This document shows, piece by piece, positions 9,264 through 16,790 of a stretch of DNA of 34,872 nt (position 1 is the first letter of the stretch; each line of letters begins with the position of its first letter). A model generated the notes under the pieces. That model ran no database searches. It had not been told where the DNA came from and was given only the letters and a program-made list of their open reading frames with translations. The stretch is from assembly GCA_017432445.1 (NCBI GenBank), contig JAFRJC010000017.1, positions 1-34,872 of the forward strand. The letters run 5' to 3'. The translations under genes and the position numbers were made by a program. Source of the DNA: Eggerthellaceae bacterium. Lineage in GTDB: Bacteria > Actinomycetota > Coriobacteriia > Coriobacteriales > Eggerthellaceae.

Positions 9264-10394
9264 CTACCCAACCCAAGAGGCAGAGGCGCCGCGATTCGCA
9301 ACCCGGTAGCGGCGACACGAGCCAGCGCCAAGTTGGGCGTCCATAGCCTGGGCGAACGCATCGAAGCACTCGATTGGGACGAATGCCTGCACCGTACCGC
9401 CGAAACCGCCTCCGTGGATACGCACGGCACCGCGGCCTGCGAGCAGCCGATCGGCCAAGGCCAAAACCACCATGGCCGGCTGCACGCGCCGATCGGCTGT
9501 GGAAACGTTCTGCAAATACATTGCCGACGAGGCCCCCGACCGGCGCGTCGCCTCCAGGAAGGTGCCCACATCGCCCTCTTGAAGTGCGTGCGCACGCTCG
9601 TCTACGAGCGCCATCTCGCGGTAGTAGTGCAATCCGCGTAAAGCGGGCAGATCCCCCAGATTGGCGCGCACGTCCGCAAGCCTTGCCATGAACACGCTTT
9701 CGGGCACTTTGGAGAGCACTGCCGCCCCCAGATAGCCTGCAAGAGCATCCATGTCCTTCGCAACCTGCGTATACTCGTCCGCATAGGCGCTGTGGTCGCA
9801 ATGCGTGTCCACGAGTGCCAAAGCCAAGCCAGCAGCTTCGAAATCGAAATCTATTTGCTGCGCCATGCATCCGCCGCCGGAGAAATCCAGCAAGCTCACG
9901 CCTCCGAGCGCCACAGCCATCTGGTCCATGAGCCCGCAGGGTTTTCCGAACCAATCGCGCTCGGCCGCTTGTCCGATACGGGCAAGTTGCTCGGGCGCCA
10001 ACGCCCCATCGCCGAAGGCAACGTTGAGTGCCTGGGCGATAACCAGCTCGAAAGCCGCCGAGGACGAGAGCCCGCCTCCTGCAGGAATGGCGCTTTCCAC
10101 TTTCGCGTCGAAACCGCCTACCGAAACGCCAGCGCCGCGCAGCCCCGCCACAATACCTCGCACGAGCGCCGCGCTCGTGTTCTGCTCCCCTTCAACCGGT
10201 TCGGTGCTCGAAAGGTCCACCGCGAAAGGCGCGAACCCTTCGCTTTCCACGCGGGCTTCCCCGAAGTCGCTGGGTTGCAAGGTCAGGCGAATGCCGCAAT
10301 CGACCGCCGCGGCGATCACGCGACCGCCCTGGTGGTCGGTATGGTTCCCGGCAAGTTCTGCCCGCCCTGGCGCAAAAGCCTCGATTTGCGGCAT
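9264..10394 (-). CDS. galK: Galactokinase (GHMP kinase)
   Basis: 376 residues from ATG 10394. It phosphorylates galactose to galactose-1-phosphate with ATP. GHMP motifs are visible: APGRAELAGNHTDHQGG near the N-terminus (substrate site), IPAGGGLSSSAAFEL (ATP loop), CGLMDQMAVALGG containing the catalytic Asp, and IHGGGFGGTVQAFVP at the C-terminus. ATG 10394 has GGAGGG just upstream but closely spaced. A GTG at 10421, overlapping the alpha-galactosidase stop, would add nine residues and is an alternative. The first motif reads GNHTDH where galactokinases usually have GEHTDY, a modest divergence that leaves room for a related sugar kinase. Position between an alpha-galactosidase and galT supports galactokinase. 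Confidence 0.9.
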   Translation of the reverse strand: MPQIEAFAPGRAELAGNHTDHQGGRVIAAAVDCGIRLTLQPSDFGEARVESEGFAPFAVDLSSTEPVEGEQNTSAALVRGIVAGLRGAGVSVGGFDAKVESAIPAGGGLSSSAAFELVIAQALNVAFGDGALAPEQLARIGQAAERDWFGKPCGLMDQMAVALGGVSLLDFSGGGCMAQQIDFDFEAAGLALALVDTHCDHSAYADEYTQVAKDMDALAGYLGAAVLSKVPESVFMARLADVRANLGDLPALRGLHYYREMALVDERAHALQEGDVGTFLEATRRSGASSAMYLQNVSTADRRVQPAMVVLALADRLLAGRGAVRIHGGGFGGTVQAFVPIECFDAFAQAMDAQLGAGSCRRYRVANRGASASWVG

Positions 10395-10417
10395 CTTCCC
10401 TCCGATCGCTTCCCCGA

Positions 10418-12112
10418 TCACTTATGTCGTTCGACGACGATCCGCAGAGCTTCGAGGTAGCGCTCTCGGCTCTCGCGGGACCAAAGGCTCATATCGTCCG
10501 AAGTCAGGAACACGCTTCCCAGATCGGCATCGGCAAACAGCAGCTCATCGCGCTGGGCCTTGGTCAGGCGCACATCGCGACGCAGGAAGAACACGTCGGG
10601 ATCGTTGCCGAATGCACGACCGTCGAGGGGGGCGCGGGAAGAGGTGTTGGCCACCGAGTTCTTCGTTGAGATGCGCTCGCGGTGCAGCATGCGCTTGTGC
10701 GGCAGGTCGTCCCAGTCCAAACCCACATCACAGCCGATGCGGCAGTAATCGAACTTGCCGAACGCGCTCGCCAGGGGCACGCCGCACCCCAGCAGGAGCA
10801 CGTCGTCGTCCACGCCGCGACGTAACAGGTCCACCGCGTCGGCCATGAGCTCGCCGCGGTTGAGCCCGTCGTGGGACATCTTGCAAGCGGCGTAGAGGAA
10901 ATCGAGCTTCAGCAGCCCGAAACCCCAATCGCGCGTAACGGTCTGCAGCACGTCGAGCACATAGCTGCGCACCTCCACGTTGCGCGTGTCGAGCGCGTAT
11001 CCGCCACTCCATTGACTGCCCGTCGGCACGGGGCTCCCCTCATCGTCGAGCAGCAGCCACTCGGGCCTTTCTCGGAACAGACGCGAGTCCCTCTCGCACA
11101 CGAACGGCGCCAACCAGAGCCCTGGAAGAAAGCCCGCCTCGGTTATGCGTGACGCCAAAGGCGCAAGCCCGCGGGGAAACTTCCGCCCATCGACGCGAAG
11201 CCAATCTCCTACCTTGCAAAACCCATCGTCGATTTGGAAGACTTTCTGGACGCTAGAGAGGGAGAAGGGTACCTGCACATTGAAAAACGACGCCACGCCA
11301 TCGAGATCTGCCGTGAGCTTCTGCTCGTCGATGTCGCCGTAATGCCTGTACCAGCTCGTATAACCCACTAGGGGTTTTATGGAACGCGCCTTGATTTCGG
11401 CCAGCTCGAACCAACGGTCATAACAATCGCGCATCGTGCCGCGCGTGATGGCATAACGCCCCAAGCAAGCTGCCTCGCCTTCGGCAACGACGCGGGCCCG
11501 ACGTCCCGATTGGAGCAAAACCACACCCTTCGATGCATCCGTCCTAATGAGCGTGAATCCCATCGATTCGTCGAGCGAGCCGACGAGCACCATGCCGTTT
11601 CCACGCCTGAACGTGGCGTAGGTGAACCCGTGTTGATGGCCTCGCTTGGCCGGGTAGTCGATAATCGCGTAATCGCCGCCACCGTCGAGCACGTAGCGCT
11701 CCACGATGCGCGACGACACGCCACGCAGACCGCGCATGCGCGACCACGCAGGCTTTTCGGTCGTGTCAGTCCAAGATTGGTAACCGTTGATCAGCACGGC
11801 CTCGTCGGTTGCAAAGGCGTGGCGCAACGTGATCTCGAACGGCTCGAGCAGCACATCCGCATGGGCCTCGACGGCAACCTCGAGCACTTCCCCATCAAAC
11901 GAAATGCAGGCGCCCAAAGCGCCATCCTCGGAAACCGCGCGCTCGTCAACCCGCTCCCGCGCTTCATGCATGACGCTCAAATCATGTTGTAGAACCTGCA
12001 CCTCGCCATCGGCATCATCGGCGAGCTGATAGCGAATCTCGAAGTCGAGGGGTTCCATCGCAGCCCGTGCGCCATGAAGAGATGCGTTCCTGGAGGCAGC
12101 ACGACGCGACAT
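10418..12112 (-). CDS. Alpha-galactosidase (GH36)
   Basis: 564 residues. It hydrolyses terminal alpha-galactosyl residues from melibiose, raffinose-type sugars or similar galactosides. The N-terminal beta-domain contains INGYQSWTDTT (residues 108-118). The barrel has YTSWYRHYGDI, FQIDDGF, LKLDFLY (nucleophile Asp404) and RIGCDVG (acid/base Asp462), the GH36/clan D arrangement. It is shorter than the ~730-residue classical GH36 enzymes. No signal peptide is seen, so it acts on imported sugar. It starts six bases after the symporter stop, with AAGGG as ribosome site, and its stop abuts or overlaps galK. The operon order symporter, hydrolase, kinase, transferase describes a complete route from galactoside to UDP-galactose chemistry. 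Confidence 0.92.
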   Translation of the reverse strand: MSRRAASRNASLHGARAAMEPLDFEIRYQLADDADGEVQVLQHDLSVMHEARERVDERAVSEDGALGACISFDGEVLEVAVEAHADVLLEPFEITLRHAFATDEAVLINGYQSWTDTTEKPAWSRMRGLRGVSSRIVERYVLDGGGDYAIIDYPAKRGHQHGFTYATFRRGNGMVLVGSLDESMGFTLIRTDASKGVVLLQSGRRARVVAEGEAACLGRYAITRGTMRDCYDRWFELAEIKARSIKPLVGYTSWYRHYGDIDEQKLTADLDGVASFFNVQVPFSLSSVQKVFQIDDGFCKVGDWLRVDGRKFPRGLAPLASRITEAGFLPGLWLAPFVCERDSRLFRERPEWLLLDDEGSPVPTGSQWSGGYALDTRNVEVRSYVLDVLQTVTRDWGFGLLKLDFLYAACKMSHDGLNRGELMADAVDLLRRGVDDDVLLLGCGVPLASAFGKFDYCRIGCDVGLDWDDLPHKRMLHRERISTKNSVANTSSRAPLDGRAFGNDPDVFFLRRDVRLTKAQRDELLFADADLGSVFLTSDDMSLWSRESRERYLEALRIVVERHK

Positions 12113-12118
12113 AAGCTA

Positions 12119-13513
12119 TCACCCTTCCCGGGACAGCGCATCGCCCTCGGCAGCCCCATCCGCCGTCGCGATGCGCGCGAGCACGCCCTTTTCGTGGTAA
12201 CGCGCGAACACAAGCGCGCCGAGCAAGCAGAACGCACAGGCCACGACAGCCGTGATGCGGTACTTCATGTCTCCGATATCCATGGCGATGATGCCGGTGA
12301 ACACGAGCATCGACACCGCTTGGCCAAGTTTCATCGCGAAGGTGCGCGCCGCGTAGAACATGCCCTGGCGCGCCTCCCCGGTATCGAGCGCGTCGACGTC
12401 GGCGATGTCTGCCACGACTGCTTGCGGCAACACGCCGAGGATGGCCAGCGGAATCGAAGCCAAGATGGCAATCAGGATGCCCCAGACCTCGATCGGCACG
12501 CCGAGCAGACCCGAGAACGCCGTGATGCCGAAAGTGATTGCGAAGAACGAGAAGGCGAACACGATGAGCTTCTTCTTTCCCAACCGCTTGGCTATGAAGT
12601 TGACGGGGATGTAGAGGATGAAGGCCACGACCATCATCAGCACGAGCAGAATGGTGCCCCATGCCACGTCGAGCCCCATGAGCTCGGTGACGTAGAACAG
12701 AAGCCCGGTCTGGAACATGGTGAAGGCAATCCAGTACAGGATGTCGGAGGCCACGAAGGTCTGGAATTCCTTGTTCTTGAATGTCTTGACGAGGCTCGAG
12801 AGCGCGGGCGATTCGGAGGGCGTGGTGTCGGCGTAGACGTGCTCGTCAATGCCGAACGCCGGCACGAGCATGCAGATGACGGCCACGACGGCCAGACCCG
12901 ACACCGCGATGCGGAAACCGCCCGCCACGCCGAAGGTCGGGAACAGGGCGCTGGCGACGGTGGGCACCGTGTAAGCCAGGGCCGTGCCTATGAAATACGT
13001 CGCCGAGATGTAGGTGGATACGTTGATGCGCAGCCTCTGCGTGCGCCCCAGCTCAGGAATGAGCGCGTTGTAGGGCGTGCAGTAGCAGGTCATGCACAGA
13101 TAGAACAGCAACATCATGACGCCCAAGAACAAGGCGTTCACGGGACTTTGCTCAGGCACGGGCGATACGAACACGAGCACGGTGACGATGCCGAACGGAA
13201 TGGCCGCAAAGCGTAAAAACGGGATGCGACGACCCAGACGGTGCTTGCAGCGGTCCGAAAGCGATGCGATCCACGGGTCGGTGACGGCATCGAACAGACG
13301 GCCCAAAGCCGTAATGCCGCCGATGACGGTGAGGAAGCCCAGGAACACCGCGGATTGCGTTATGAACAGCGTGTGCCCTTGGCTCAAGAGCGAGTCTTCG
13401 GGCATGTAGTAGTACACGAGGCAATTGGAGATGACGCCTGCGAGTGCAGCCCATCCCAGCTGACCGATGGCAAACATCCAGAGTATCTTGTTTGACGCGA
13501 GCCTCTTCTCCAT
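12119..13513 (-). CDS. MFS galactoside transporter, GPH (glycoside-pentoside-hexuronide) family
   Basis: 464 residues with about 12 hydrophobic segments. The GPH-type motif GRLFDAVTDPWIASLSDR (about residues 70-87) includes the conserved Asp residues used by MelB-like cation symporters, followed by GRRIPFLRFAAIPFG. ATG 13513 is preferred because GAAAGGG lies at proper spacing; a GTG five codons earlier is a weaker option. First gene of the galactoside operon; it likely brings in the substrate of the GH36 enzyme encoded six bases downstream. The exact substrate (melibiose, raffinose, galactinol) is inference. An extended -10 promoter lies about 35 bases upstream. Confidence 0.9.
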   Translation of the reverse strand: MEKRLASNKILWMFAIGQLGWAALAGVISNCLVYYYMPEDSLLSQGHTLFITQSAVFLGFLTVIGGITALGRLFDAVTDPWIASLSDRCKHRLGRRIPFLRFAAIPFGIVTVLVFVSPVPEQSPVNALFLGVMMLLFYLCMTCYCTPYNALIPELGRTQRLRINVSTYISATYFIGTALAYTVPTVASALFPTFGVAGGFRIAVSGLAVVAVICMLVPAFGIDEHVYADTTPSESPALSSLVKTFKNKEFQTFVASDILYWIAFTMFQTGLLFYVTELMGLDVAWGTILLVLMMVVAFILYIPVNFIAKRLGKKKLIVFAFSFFAITFGITAFSGLLGVPIEVWGILIAILASIPLAILGVLPQAVVADIADVDALDTGEARQGMFYAARTFAMKLGQAVSMLVFTGIIAMDIGDMKYRITAVVACAFCLLGALVFARYHEKGVLARIATADGAAEGDALSREG

Positions 13514-13545
13514 CGGGAACCCTTTCACACGCTGCGAACAGGCTG

Positions 13546-13554
13546 ATTATAGCA
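13546..13554 (-). promoter_or_regulatory. Extended -10 promoter of the galactoside operon
   Basis: On the minus strand the sequence reads TGC-TATAAT, a perfect consensus -10 with the extended TGn element. It lies about 33 bases before the symporter ATG. The -35 hexamer at 17-bp spacing is weak (TGCGTG), as is usual for extended -10 promoters. No clear LacI-type palindrome overlaps it, so its regulator is not evident. Confidence 0.65.
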
Positions 13555-13600
13555 GTCTTGGAAGGCTGCACGCATCGGAGGATGACTGATTTGGCAACGG

Positions 13601-13635
13601 AAAACAGGGGCGGCCGATTGCCGCTTCCGCCCCTG
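13601..13635 (-). terminator. Rho-independent terminator after the C39-like peptidase gene
   Basis: A 9-bp GC-rich stem (CAGGGGCGG at 13605-13613 pairing with 13627-13635) is followed on the minus strand by TTTT (13604-13601). It lies about 20 bases after the peptidase stop and insulates the gal promoter. On the plus strand it is also followed, after GC, by TTTT, so it may work both ways. Confidence 0.8.
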
Positions 13636-13657
13636 CTTTTGCTCTCCCTCGCGTTTG

Positions 13658-14626
13658 CTATACCGCCGCGTAGGCAAAAAGCGCCTTCGACTCCGACGCT
13701 ATAAACTCGGGGTCCCAAAGCTGCGATGAACGCTCGACGGAAAACGGATCGTTCAAGATGACCTTGCCGTCCTTCGTGATGCCCGCGAGCACGAAGAAAT
13801 GCCCGATCCTGGTGAAGTATCCCTCGCCCACGTTCGCGATGATCGGGTTGCCAGCACGCAACGTCTCGACGATACTCGCAGCATCGACGGGAACCGTCCA
13901 GCAGTTCAAACCGAGTTGCCAGGCCATCTCCGTGAATAGTCCTACCGTGCTGCCCTGGCCGTGGATGACGTATCCCTGGTCTTCGGCAAGTTTTCCCATA
14001 TCGTAGGGCGTGATGTCCTTCTTGCCCGTGAGCCCCTGGTAAACCATGGTCAGAGACGTGGGGCCACAGCCTGCTAAACCGAAGCCGTCAGCGCTGAACT
14101 GTGCATATCCCCAGCGCTGATCCCACTGGTAGAGATGAGGGATTTTCGTTTTGGGAATGCCCTCCGCGTGTACGGCCTCGTCCATGGCAGGTGCGCTGTA
14201 ATCAGGCCCGTCCGCATACGCGCGCTCGGGAAAATGACGCACGAACGGGATTGCAAGCGGGTCGTCAGCTGCAAGCTTCAAAAGCTTTGCCTGCAACTCG
14301 GTGCCGTACTTCTTATAGGCATCTGGATGCGCGGCTATCCAGGCAGCGTCGTCGTCCTCCGCAGCCCGCTCGAGCAGTAACACGGCCGTTTCCTTGCCGA
14401 GCAACTGTCGCAAGGTTTTCCTGTCAGGAACGTCCTTGGAAGCTTTCTGCCTATCGGCTGCATCCTCGGCGAAAACATCGCCCTCTGCACCCTCCATCAT
14501 TTCGTCCATGCTCACGTCAGAGGGCATCGAGCTCGTACCAGTGCAGGAGGCGGCCAGCATGACGAACAGCGCTGCAAATGCTGTCACGAGCAGCTGCGCC
14601 ACGAGCCTTTTCGCCGTCAACTCCAT
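13658..14626 (-). CDS. Probable lipoprotein with C39-like (papain-like) cysteine peptidase domain
   Basis: 322 residues. A basic start and hydrophobic stretch (residues 8-26) end at Cys28 in LAASC, a slightly non-ideal lipobox, so a surface-anchored protein is likely. Residues 30-150 are charged and helical. The C-terminal half is a Peptidase_C39_2-type domain: IPHLYQWDQRWG, GLAGCGPTS (candidate nucleophile Cys187), GHFFVLAGI (His276) and ILNDPF (Asp293). The triad is complete, so cleavage of extracellular peptides or cell-wall peptides is plausible; the substrate is unknown. It stands alone with its own candidate promoter and terminator, divergent from the next gene. It is not a bacteriocin exporter, since no ABC or membrane domain is attached. 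Confidence 0.85.
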   Translation of the reverse strand: MELTAKRLVAQLLVTAFAALFVMLAASCTGTSSMPSDVSMDEMMEGAEGDVFAEDAADRQKASKDVPDRKTLRQLLGKETAVLLLERAAEDDDAAWIAAHPDAYKKYGTELQAKLLKLAADDPLAIPFVRHFPERAYADGPDYSAPAMDEAVHAEGIPKTKIPHLYQWDQRWGYAQFSADGFGLAGCGPTSLTMVYQGLTGKKDITPYDMGKLAEDQGYVIHGQGSTVGLFTEMAWQLGLNCWTVPVDAASIVETLRAGNPIIANVGEGYFTRIGHFFVLAGITKDGKVILNDPFSVERSSQLWDPEFIASESKALFAYAAV

Positions 14627-14686
14627 GCCCCGCCTGTCACTTCGCCGTTTCGCCTGGCCGACCTTTGCCGCATCTCATTCCCGACT

Positions 14687-14737
14687 ACTCTAACACGTAC
14701 GGCAACCGCAGGCAAAACAGGCGAATGGCGCTACAAT
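14687..14737. promoter_or_regulatory. Back-to-back promoters for the C39 lipoprotein and the GT-B-like gene
   Basis: Minus strand: -35 TTGCCT (14715-14710), 17-bp spacer, -10 TAGAGT (14692-14687), about 60 bases before the lipoprotein ATG. Plus strand: -10 TACAAT (14732-14737), without a convincing -35, about 55 bases before ATG 14792. Matches are partial, so this is a candidate only. Confidence 0.4.
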
Positions 14738-14791
14738 GGAGCATGCCAGCGAAGATGCAAGACACGGTAATTCGAGAAAGCAGGGAACGCG

Positions 14792-16255
14792 ATGGTCGAC
14801 CGCGCAGCCGTCATTTTCGGAAACAAGATCGACGATAGGGTATACGCCAAGGCGTGCAAGTCGAAGGCAAACTACGCGAAGAAATTCGCTCATAACCCAA
14901 ACGCTGCCTGCCACCTGGCGCTTGCCGATGTGCCGGCCGTGGGCGAGATGTTCGGCCTCAAGCAGCTCGTACCTGCTGAAAGTGAGGGAGAAATCGACTT
15001 CGCGGCAATCTCGGACCCCGTCGTCATAGGTAACATCCGCATGGGTTTTGGACATTACCGCATCGCGATGGCAATGGCATCGGCCGCGCATGCGCTCGGC
15101 TACACCCCTCTGTGGTTCGACCTGATGGGCTTTCCCGAAACAACTTGCACGAAGCTCATCGCGCACCAGAACAACCTGTATTCCATGGGCTCGCGTCTAT
15201 CTCAACGGTCGTGGCTGTTCAACAAGTTGTACTGGGAGCCGCTCAACTCCGAAGGCTTCCGCAAGCTCGCATACAACGCCTCGGACCAGAAGGCCGCTGA
15301 ACTCATGGTCGCGCCCTACGGCGACTTGCCGCACGACATCCCGTTCATCGGCACGCACGTCTGGCCAACCCAAGCAGCGGTGCATGCCGGGTTGGAACAC
15401 GTGGTCAACGCCATCCCCGACAACTGGCCCATGGCCCTTCACCTGGCCGAGGGAGCAAAGCACGCCGTTCAGACCCCGTCTGCATACTATGGGTACAGAG
15501 CGTTGCGCGGCATGGACAAGCGCCGCCAGCTTTCGCCCATGCCCGAAGGATCGCTGTTCTACGCAGGCCACTTCATCGACCACGAGTTGGTCTTGAACAT
15601 CCCCTTCGACTGCGCGAGACGCGTCGACCGCGCAGCTGCCGGAGGACCAGTGCGCTACCTGCTCACCGTCGGCGGAGCCGGCGCCCAACAGGATCTGTTC
15701 GCTGGAATCATCGAGCACCTGCTGCCCTTCGTGGAGGCCGGCAAGGCGACGTTGATGGTTAACGTGGGCGACCACAGCAGCGTCTGGAACCGATTGAAGC
15801 AGCAGATTCCCCAACTGAAGAGCGCAACTGAGCATTTCGACAGCTTCGAGCGGGCAGCTGAATTCGCCGATGCGGCTCTCGACGGAGAAATGGAAGGGGT
15901 CCACGCATTTGGCGACCGCGATATCTTCGCCGCCGTGTACCTGACGAACCTGCTGATGCGCACGTGCGACCTGCTTGTCACAAAGCCCAGCGAGCTGGCC
16001 TTCTACCCCGTGCCAAAGCTGATGATACGCCGCGTTGGCGGGCACGAAGCCTGGGGTGCCATCCGCGCAGCAGAAATTGGCGATGGTACGTACGAACTGG
16101 AGACGCTACCGGAAATCTGCGCTTGGATCGACCTTGTGCAGTCCCAGCCAGCCGTCATCGCCGACATGTGCGACAACATCGAAGCTGCCGACATGCTCGG
16201 CGTCTACGACGGTGCCTACCAGGTCGTGCAGCTCGCCTGCAGCCACGAGCTATAA
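14792..16255 (+). CDS. GT-B-like protein, possible glycosyltransferase, family uncertain
   Basis: 487 residues with no signal peptide. I do not recognise the exact family. Features point to a GT-B fold. GNIRMGFGHYRIAMAMASAAHALGY (about residues 82-106) resembles the GxGHxxxA start of the MGDG-synthase/MurG-like N-domain. LLTVGGAGAQQDLFAGIIEHL (about residues 290-310) looks like the start of the second Rossmann domain. DLLVTKPSELAFYPVPKL (about residues 395-412) resembles the GT28 donor-site region. A role in glycolipid or cell-envelope sugar transfer is therefore inference. ATG 14792 follows CAGGGAA at six bases. It is monocistronic: divergent from the lipoprotein gene and convergent with the DUF1292 gene. 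Confidence 0.75.
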   Translation: MVDRAAVIFGNKIDDRVYAKACKSKANYAKKFAHNPNAACHLALADVPAVGEMFGLKQLVPAESEGEIDFAAISDPVVIGNIRMGFGHYRIAMAMASAAHALGYTPLWFDLMGFPETTCTKLIAHQNNLYSMGSRLSQRSWLFNKLYWEPLNSEGFRKLAYNASDQKAAELMVAPYGDLPHDIPFIGTHVWPTQAAVHAGLEHVVNAIPDNWPMALHLAEGAKHAVQTPSAYYGYRALRGMDKRRQLSPMPEGSLFYAGHFIDHELVLNIPFDCARRVDRAAAGGPVRYLLTVGGAGAQQDLFAGIIEHLLPFVEAGKATLMVNVGDHSSVWNRLKQQIPQLKSATEHFDSFERAAEFADAALDGEMEGVHAFGDRDIFAAVYLTNLLMRTCDLLVTKPSELAFYPVPKLMIRRVGGHEAWGAIRAAEIGDGTYELETLPEICAWIDLVQSQPAVIADMCDNIEAADMLGVYDGAYQVVQLACSHEL

Positions 16256-16261
16256 ACACGC

Positions 16262-16288
16262 GATCACTCACCTCAGGGGCGAGTGATC
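16262..16288. repeat. Inverted repeat between convergent genes
   Basis: GATCACTC (16262-16269) pairs perfectly with GAGTGATC (16281-16288), with extra CC/GG pairing in the loop. The five A residues after it on the plus strand are on the wrong side for a U tract, so neither strand gives a canonical terminator. It may still slow both converging transcripts. Confidence 0.5.
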
Positions 16289-16310
16289 AAAAAGACTGGC
16301 TCTTATCTCG

Positions 16311-16631
16311 TTATTCGAAATCGTAGAGGTCCTTGGCGGCTTTGCGGAAGGCGGCAAAGGCTTCGGCGGCGATGGCCTCATCATCGACGAACTCGAACTC
16401 GGTCGGCTGGCCTTCCTCATCGACGTCGGTGACCTCCAGAAGCACGACCTCTCCCGAGGAGAGTGCCGGCTCATCGGCCGATACTGGGAAAAAGAAGCCG
16501 TAACGGCGCTCGTTGTGGAGCACCAAACCCAGAAACTCCAGAGAGACGACGTCGCCCTTCTCGTCTTCGAACTCAAACACGTCGCCCTCGTTGACCGGCG
16601 GGCAGAAATTAGGGGCGCTACCTTCACGCAT
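16311..16631 (-). CDS. DUF1292 family small acidic protein
   Basis: 106 residues from ATG 16631, chosen because GAAGGAG lies six bases upstream; the frame extends to 16682 but without a ribosome site. The sequence is acidic and begins with a beta-rich core (EGDVFEFEDEKGDVVSLEFLGLV). It ends with a helix rich in Asp/Glu/Ala (VDDEAIAAEAFAAFRKAAKDLYDFE), as in DUF1292/YrzB-like proteins of Gram-positives, whose role is unknown. It carries its own -10-like TATACT (16676-16671), about 40 bases upstream. The secDF terminator isolates it from the gene upstream. Two cysteines occur (one at FCPP), but there is no metal motif. Confidence 0.8.
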   Translation of the reverse strand: MREGSAPNFCPPVNEGDVFEFEDEKGDVVSLEFLGLVLHNERRYGFFFPVSADEPALSSGEVVLLEVTDVDEEGQPTEFEFVDDEAIAAEAFAAFRKAAKDLYDFE

Positions 16632-16735
16632 GCCATGCTCCTTCGCGCATAACCGAATGTTCACCTTTCCAGTATACGCCACGACAAGAGGGCTGCACGG
16701 CCTTCGACTTCATTAGAACGCGCGAATCGGCAACT

Positions 16736-16769
16736 AAAAAGCACCCCGCGGATTTCGTCCGCGGGGTGC
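16736..16769 (-). terminator. Rho-independent terminator of secDF
   Basis: A perfect 12-bp stem, GCACCCCGCGGA (16741-16752) with its complement at 16758-16769, has a five-base loop and is followed on the minus strand by TTTTT (16740-16736). It lies 22 bases after the secDF stop. Very strong canonical terminator. Confidence 0.95.
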
Positions 16770-16790
16770 CAGCTTACTCAATTCGCAATG

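Noticed and set aside
9230..9595. Upstream extension of galT that might supply the missing N-terminus
   Set aside because: It overlaps galK in another frame and translates to Arg/Trp/Cys-rich sequence unlike class II GalT N-termini; the AGGAGG site marks 9229.
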